Part shown: in pieces, positions 14,196 to 17,917 of the stretch
Position numbering within the stretch: position 1 is the stretch's first letter
How the letters are laid out: each line of letters opens with the position of its first letter
Assembly (NCBI GenBank): GCA_947632495.1
Contig: CANRPL010000026.1
Coordinates: 1 to 17,917, forward strand
Direction of reading: 5' to 3'
Source of the DNA: an uncultured Bacilli bacterium
GTDB lineage: Bacteria; Bacillota_I; Bacilli_A; RF39; UBA660
DNA length: 17,917 nt
The notes under the pieces: generated by a model
What the model was told of the DNA's origin: nothing
The model's input: the letters and a program-made list of their open reading frames with translations, nothing else
Databases searched by the model: none
Position numbers and translations under genes: made by a program

Positions 14196-14279
14196 TCGAT
14201 ATTAATATCTTTTGACCCGGGTATTAAAACCGTAATGACGAGCCAAAACCATTCTAAGAATGAGAACTACTCCCTTTCA
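14184..14279 (-). ncRNA. yybP-ykoY (Mn2+) riboswitch aptamer
   Basis: The minus-strand RNA has the order of conserved elements of the B. subtilis ykoY element: GAAAGGGAGUAG (P1 5' strand and first conserved segment), a CAUUC-UUA-GAAUG hairpin, then helix UUUUGGC / GUCAAAA. That helix encloses the metal-binding loops UCGUCAUUACG and CCGG, with a short hairpin between them. A small GAUA/UAUC hairpin follows, and finally CAAGACUUUU closing P1. In ykoY the matching parts are GGGGAGUAG, GUCGUCAAUUCG, CACCGG and GCAAGACCUUU. The class binds Mn2+ and turns genes on. Here P1 competes with the terminator at 14158-14195, so Mn2+ should allow readthrough. Class call by recalled consensus; bounds are accurate to a few bases. 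Confidence 0.9.
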
Positions 14280-14288
14280 ACGGCTTAT

Positions 14289-14317
14289 ATATTATCATAT
14301 TTTTATGTTTTTGTCAA
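14289..14317 (-). promoter_or_regulatory. Sigma-A promoter of the Mn2+ riboswitch transcript
   Basis: Minus strand: -35 TTGACA (14312-14317, full consensus), 17-base spacer, -10 TAATAT (14289-14294) with an extended TGA. The TGA of TTGACA is the stop codon of the PP2C gene. Predicted start is near 14282, just before the aptamer. Confidence 0.82.
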
Positions 14318-15063
14318 ATCGTTAATAAGATGATAATTAAAAGCAAAATAATAGCTATCCATAATAACCACACCAAATAATTTCTTTTAATGATTAAAGT
14401 AATTATTGAAATATTATCATTACCACCATTTATCAAAGCTTGATTTAATAATTTATCAGCAATATATTTTCCATCGTTATTAGAAGAGATGGTTTTAGTG
14501 ATAAAATCTTCTTCTACGTCATTGGTTAAGCCATCAGAACAAAGAATAATCTTATCATTATGATGTAGTTTAATAGTTGATTTTTTTATTTGTAAGTTAC
14601 TTCCTTTACCCAAATAATTATTTAGCAAATTATTTTCACTTGCATCTAGTAAATATTTTTTTAAATGATGATGATAAATAAAGAGTGGACTATCACCTAT
14701 CTGATAAAAATGTAAATAGCGACCTTTAAGGAGTACTACCGTAGCGGTTGTACCTAATTTAATTTGCTTATCTTTTTGATAATCTAGTAAAGCTTGATTA
14801 ATATTATCAAAAACATTTTGGTCTTGTAAATTATTAAGCATCGTTGACGCTAAAGATGAGGCATATTCCCCTTTATCTAAACCGCCAATACCATCAAAGA
14901 CAGCATAAACTAAAGATTTATTAGTTTTCTTTACCTTCTTTGTATAATTATCCAAGCCATCATGTATTTCCGGTAGGTAAAAACCATTTAGATAAATATT
15001 ATCTTGATTAGAATCTCTTTTTAACCCTTTATGGACTACTGCATAATCATTAACAATAAACAT
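14314..15063 (-). CDS. PP2C-type Ser/Thr protein phosphatase with C-terminal membrane anchor
   Basis: A 249-residue metal-dependent phosphatase (Stp1/PrpC-like; the class normally uses two Mn2+ or Mg2+). Conserved motifs: RDSNQD (16-21), VFDGIGG (55-61, metal-binding Asp57), GTTATVVLL (about 104), QIGDSPLF, CSDGLTN and GGNDNISII. The last 21 residues are a hydrophobic helix (about 229-249), so it is a tail-anchored protein with its active site in the cytosol; many bacterial relatives lack this anchor. It starts 3 bases after the stop of the P-type ATPase, with its ribosome site (GAAAGGTG) inside that gene. This pairing is unusual, since such phosphatases usually neighbour a PASTA kinase. No kinase is seen in the window. 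It ends in TGA. Confidence 0.92.
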   Translation of the reverse strand: MFIVNDYAVVHKGLKRDSNQDNIYLNGFYLPEIHDGLDNYTKKVKKTNKSLVYAVFDGIGGLDKGEYASSLASTMLNNLQDQNVFDNINQALLDYQKDKQIKLGTTATVVLLKGRYLHFYQIGDSPLFIYHHHLKKYLLDASENNLLNNYLGKGSNLQIKKSTIKLHHNDKIILCSDGLTNDVEEDFITKTISSNNDGKYIADKLLNQALINGGNDNISIITLIIKRNYLVWLLWIAIILLLIIILLTI

Positions 15064-15066
15064 CTT

Positions 15067-17727
15067 TTAGCACCTTTCATGCTTTCTTTTAATATATTTA
15101 AAGATTTCCATAACTAATAATATTGGTAAAGCCGCTACTAAAAGAAGAACAAGATGGTGATATGGAACACTTTCCGTACTCATAATATGACTTAAGAATG
15201 GTACTTCCATTATTATTATTTGAAGTAAGATTGATGAGAAAACAGCAATAAAGACAAACCAGTTACTAGATAAACTAATCTTAAAGGTTGACTTCTTCTC
15301 ACTACGACAATTAAAGACATGGATATTTTGCATGAAAACCATTAAAGCCATGATATAGCCACGAGCTAAAGATATTTCCATACCAACTTTCTTAATTAAA
15401 ACATACCATACGATAAAGACAATAATACCGATAAAAAGGCCTGATATAGCAATCTCTTGAATTAATAATTTATCAAAAAGTGATTCTTTAGGACTTCGAG
15501 GTTTGTCATTCATAATATCTTTTTCTTCACGTTCAAAAGAAAGAGCTAAATCCTGTAATCCATCCGTAACTAAATTTAACCATAATAATTGGACAGCAAT
15601 AAGTGGCATTGGCAAATTAAAGAAGATAGCTAGGGCGAAGAATAATACTTCAGCTAGGCCACAAGAAACAAGCATATAGACAACTTTACGAATATTAGCA
15701 TAGGCATTTCTACCCTCTTCAATACCGGCGACAATAGACATAAAATTATCATCAATAATAATCATATTACTCGTCTCTTTAGCTACATCTGATCCACTTC
15801 CCATAGCGATACCAATATTAGCTGTTTTAATGGCAGGAGCATCATTGACACCATCACCCGTTACAGCGACAAATTCGCCTTGTCTTTGATAAGACTCAAT
15901 TATCTCTAACTTTTGAAGTGGTGTAACTCTCGTAAAGACTTTTTTAGAAGCAACGAAATGGTCAAAATTATTATTTCCTAAAGCAAATTCTTTTTCAATG
16001 TCAGCTCCCGTTGCGACCTCTTCAAAAGAATTTGTAAGGCCTAATTCTTTAGCGATACTAAAAGCCGTAAGTGGATGATCACCAGTAACCATAATAACTT
16101 TAATACCAGCCCGATGACAATTACTAATCGATACTTTAGCTTCCTCACGAATAGGATCAATAAACGCTACTAAACCTAAAAAAATTAACTTTGGAATATC
16201 TTTTTTATCATAATATTCTTTTTCTTCAAAATCATTAACACGATTGTATGCTAAAGCAATGACACGATATCCCTCACGAGCTAATTGTTCATTTTGCGCT
16301 AAAATTTTATCGCGATCAAGAGGAACTACTTTTTGACTAACAATCATCTTATCACAAAATTCAAAAATGGTTTCTAATGATCCTTTAGTCGTACACTTAA
16401 TACTATCTTTATCACGATAATAAACAGCTGAATACTTATTTTCTGATTCATAAGGAATACTAGCTACCTTTTCAATATTACTAATATCAATACCAGCTTT
16501 TTTACCTAAAGCTAAAAAGGCAATATCAATACTATCACCATAACTAAGCCACATATTATCTTCATATGTTAGACCAGCTTCATTATTAAGCATTCCTAAT
16601 TTAGCGATGGTTTTAACTGTTAAGAAATTATCTTTAGGACCCGTTATCTTACCATCATCATTATAACCAGTACCACTTATACTATATACATCATCATTTG
16701 GTAAGACAATCTTTTTAGCCGTCTGTTCATTAACTGTTAAAGTACCTGTTTTATCACTGGCAATAATCGTACAACTTCCAAGTGATTCAACGGCATTTAA
16801 CTTCTTGACAATAACATTACGTTTACCCATACGATTAGATCCAATTGTAAGCGCTAAGGTCAAAGCTAAAGGAAGTCCTTCAGGCATAGCCGATACAGCT
16901 AAACCGACAACAGACATAAACACTTCATCTAAACCATAGTTTTTCGTTAGTAATAAAGCGACAAGAACAATGGAAAGCATCACTATTAAAAAACCAATTT
17001 GTTTAGTAAATTTAGCCATTCTTATAGTTAATGGAGATGGCGTTTCTTCTGCATCGATAACTTTCGTAGCAATCTTACCTATTTCCGTATCTTTAGCCGT
17101 ATTAATAACTACCATAATAGCTCGACCAGTAATGACACTAGTACTAGCATAGACCACATTTTTGGCGTCACTTACACTTTTAATCGTATCTGCTGCTAAA
17201 GCATTTTTAGTGCTCGCTATCGACTCACCAGTTAATACCGATTCATCAATAGTTAGATTACTACAAGAGATGATACGACCATCAGCTGGTACTTTAGAAC
17301 CAGATTGTAATAAAACAATATCCCCAGGTACTAATAAAGAGGCATCAAGTTCTCTTTCACGACCATCAACCATCGTCGTTGCTTTAACTTTAATCATATC
17401 CGCTAATGCTTCAGCACTTTTATTAGCCTTCCACTCTTGAACCGTTCCCATAATCGCATCGACCATGATGATAAAAATAATAGCGATTGCATCTGTATAT
17501 TCTTTAATAAAGAAAGAAAGTGCACAAGCAATTACCATAATAATCGTAATAGCATTAGCAAATTGCATAAAAAAGATTTTAAAAATACTATCCTTCTTCT
17601 TTTTAGGTAATTCATTTAAACCATATTCTTTTAGACGATTACTGCGTTCTTCTTCGGTTAGACCATCTAAATTAGTTTTTAAAGATTTTAATATTTCTTC
17701 CTCTGACATAGTCTGAAAGTCATTCAT
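15067..17727 (-). CDS. P2-type cation-transporting ATPase (Ca2+/Mn2+ type)
   Basis: An 886-residue P-type ATPase with the full domain set: N-terminal cation ATPase domain, actuator loop LTGES (166-169), phosphorylated Asp325 in DKTGT, nucleotide domain (KGSLE, 448-452, where KGAPE is usual), MVTGDHP and TGDGVNDAP (623-631), and about ten membrane helices. Compared with SERCA, site II residues are kept: Glu283 in the MPEGLP of helix 4 and Asn718/Asp722 in the NLVTDG of helix 6. In helix 5 Glu693 is kept, but the Asn of site I is Gly690. This points to an exporter of Ca2+ or Mn2+ from cytosol to outside. Relatives such as lactococcal YoaB are under Mn2+ riboswitches; here the riboswitch lies two genes downstream. 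The ribosome site is weak (AGGA, 10 bases from ATG). Confidence 0.93.
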   Translation of the reverse strand: MNDFQTMSEEEILKSLKTNLDGLTEEERSNRLKEYGLNELPKKKKDSIFKIFFMQFANAITIIMVIACALSFFIKEYTDAIAIIFIIMVDAIMGTVQEWKANKSAEALADMIKVKATTMVDGRERELDASLLVPGDIVLLQSGSKVPADGRIISCSNLTIDESVLTGESIASTKNALAADTIKSVSDAKNVVYASTSVITGRAIMVVINTAKDTEIGKIATKVIDAEETPSPLTIRMAKFTKQIGFLIVMLSIVLVALLLTKNYGLDEVFMSVVGLAVSAMPEGLPLALTLALTIGSNRMGKRNVIVKKLNAVESLGSCTIIASDKTGTLTVNEQTAKKIVLPNDDVYSISGTGYNDDGKITGPKDNFLTVKTIAKLGMLNNEAGLTYEDNMWLSYGDSIDIAFLALGKKAGIDISNIEKVASIPYESENKYSAVYYRDKDSIKCTTKGSLETIFEFCDKMIVSQKVVPLDRDKILAQNEQLAREGYRVIALAYNRVNDFEEKEYYDKKDIPKLIFLGLVAFIDPIREEAKVSISNCHRAGIKVIMVTGDHPLTAFSIAKELGLTNSFEEVATGADIEKEFALGNNNFDHFVASKKVFTRVTPLQKLEIIESYQRQGEFVAVTGDGVNDAPAIKTANIGIAMGSGSDVAKETSNMIIIDDNFMSIVAGIEEGRNAYANIRKVVYMLVSCGLAEVLFFALAIFFNLPMPLIAVQLLWLNLVTDGLQDLALSFEREEKDIMNDKPRSPKESLFDKLLIQEIAISGLFIGIIVFIVWYVLIKKVGMEISLARGYIMALMVFMQNIHVFNCRSEKKSTFKISLSSNWFVFIAVFSSILLQIIIMEVPFLSHIMSTESVPYHHLVLLLVAALPILLVMEIFKYIKRKHERC

Positions 17728-17811
17728 TATATCACTATCCTATTTTAATTAATAATATCACATAGCTTATAAAAATTCTATTGAACAAAGAAAAAAAGCA
17801 GTAGCTTTACA

Positions 17812-17837
17812 TAAAAAAAGTGTAACCTAGTTACACT
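17812..17837 (-). terminator. Intrinsic terminator upstream of the P-type ATPase
   Basis: Perfect 8-bp stem AGTGTAAC / GTTACACT with a 3-base loop; on the minus strand it runs into seven T. It either ends a gene beyond the right edge or is a leader terminator of the ATPase. No competing antiterminator was found by eye. Confidence 0.75.
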
Positions 17838-17852
17838 AAAAGGTTGTATTAT

Positions 17853-17888
17853 AAATAGTGTTGGTGAGAAAAATCACTGACACTATTT
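17853..17888. repeat. 15-bp inverted repeat (hairpin) near the right edge
   Basis: AAATAGTGTTGGTGA pairs with TCACTGACACTATTT (two G-U pairs in RNA), loop of six bases. On the plus strand it is followed by TTATTT, so it may be a plus-strand or bidirectional terminator. It lies only 15 bases from the terminator at 17812-17837. No coding region can be assigned in 17728-17917. Confidence 0.6.
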
Positions 17889-17917
17889 TATTTCATAAAA
17901 AGACATAAGTTTGATAC

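Noticed and set aside
16970..17716. Three plus-strand open frames opposite the P-type ATPase
   Set aside because: Antisense to conserved ATPase domains; hydrophobic composition is that expected from the complement of the real gene.
17728..17917. A second riboswitch or T-box before the P-type ATPase
   Set aside because: No GGGAGUAG or UCGUCA segment and no T-box sequence was found; only two simple hairpins.
1..17917. CRISPR array, insertion sequence, prophage genes, tRNA or rRNA
   Set aside because: No spaced short repeats, transposase or integrase motifs, or tRNA/rRNA signatures were seen; the longest direct repeat is the 60-bp pair at 4521-4640.

Overview
The window is AT-rich DNA with strong Shine-Dalgarno sites (GGAGG/AAGGAG) and sigma-A promoters, many of them of the extended -10 type (TGnTATAAT). 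Two genes end in TGA (uvrA and the PP2C gene), so UGA is a stop codon here and the code is the standard bacterial one rather than the Mycoplasma one. Family content (UvrA, the YqeG/YqeH pair, VanY- and DacA-type carboxypeptidases, a CotD-like coat protein, PP2C, a yybP-ykoY riboswitch) points to a low-GC Firmicute, probably an uncultured gut lineage of Bacilli close to Erysipelotrichia/RF39-type organisms. The lineage is inferred; the phylum-level call is firmer.

Almost everything is on the minus strand, so the layout is read from right to left. 17917-17728: two strong hairpins, one a clear terminator, upstream of a P-type ATPase (17727-15067). The ATPase is followed at 3 bases by a PP2C phosphatase with a C-terminal membrane anchor (15063-14314). 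A sigma-A promoter overlaps the phosphatase stop codon and starts a yybP-ykoY (Mn2+) riboswitch with a terminator that excludes it (about 14282-14158). The riboswitch controls an unrecognised 186-residue protein (14062-13502). Next come a Cys/His-rich CotD-like gene (13406-13134) and, convergent to it on the plus strand, a two-gene unit: a VanY-type carboxypeptidase (11537-12490) and an overlapping paralogue of its N-terminal region without the peptidase domain (from 12483).

Divergent from VanY is a DacA-type D,D-carboxypeptidase (11423-10263), followed by a membrane-anchored SH3b protein (10198-9542). Then comes an MsbA/BmrA-type ABC exporter (9335-7614). Its leader holds a 25-codon ORF with its own ribosome site, an 8-bp antiterminator and an intrinsic terminator just before the exporter's ribosome site: a ribosome-mediated attenuator as found before drug-resistance genes.

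The next operon, 7514-4419, is yqeG-yqeH (ribosome assembly) followed by a single-pass membrane protein and a small protein with a 20-residue tandem repeat, closed by a 12-bp-stem terminator. Last come uvrA with an overlapping YcxB-like membrane protein (4349-1040), then the 5' part of an ABC ATPase-permease fusion (997 to the window edge) with its own promoter.

Two RNA switches are the main discoveries: the leader-peptide attenuator of the ABC exporter, and a Mn2+ riboswitch driving a non-transporter protein of unknown function next to a P-type ATPase and a PP2C phosphatase, an enzyme class that usually uses Mn2+.
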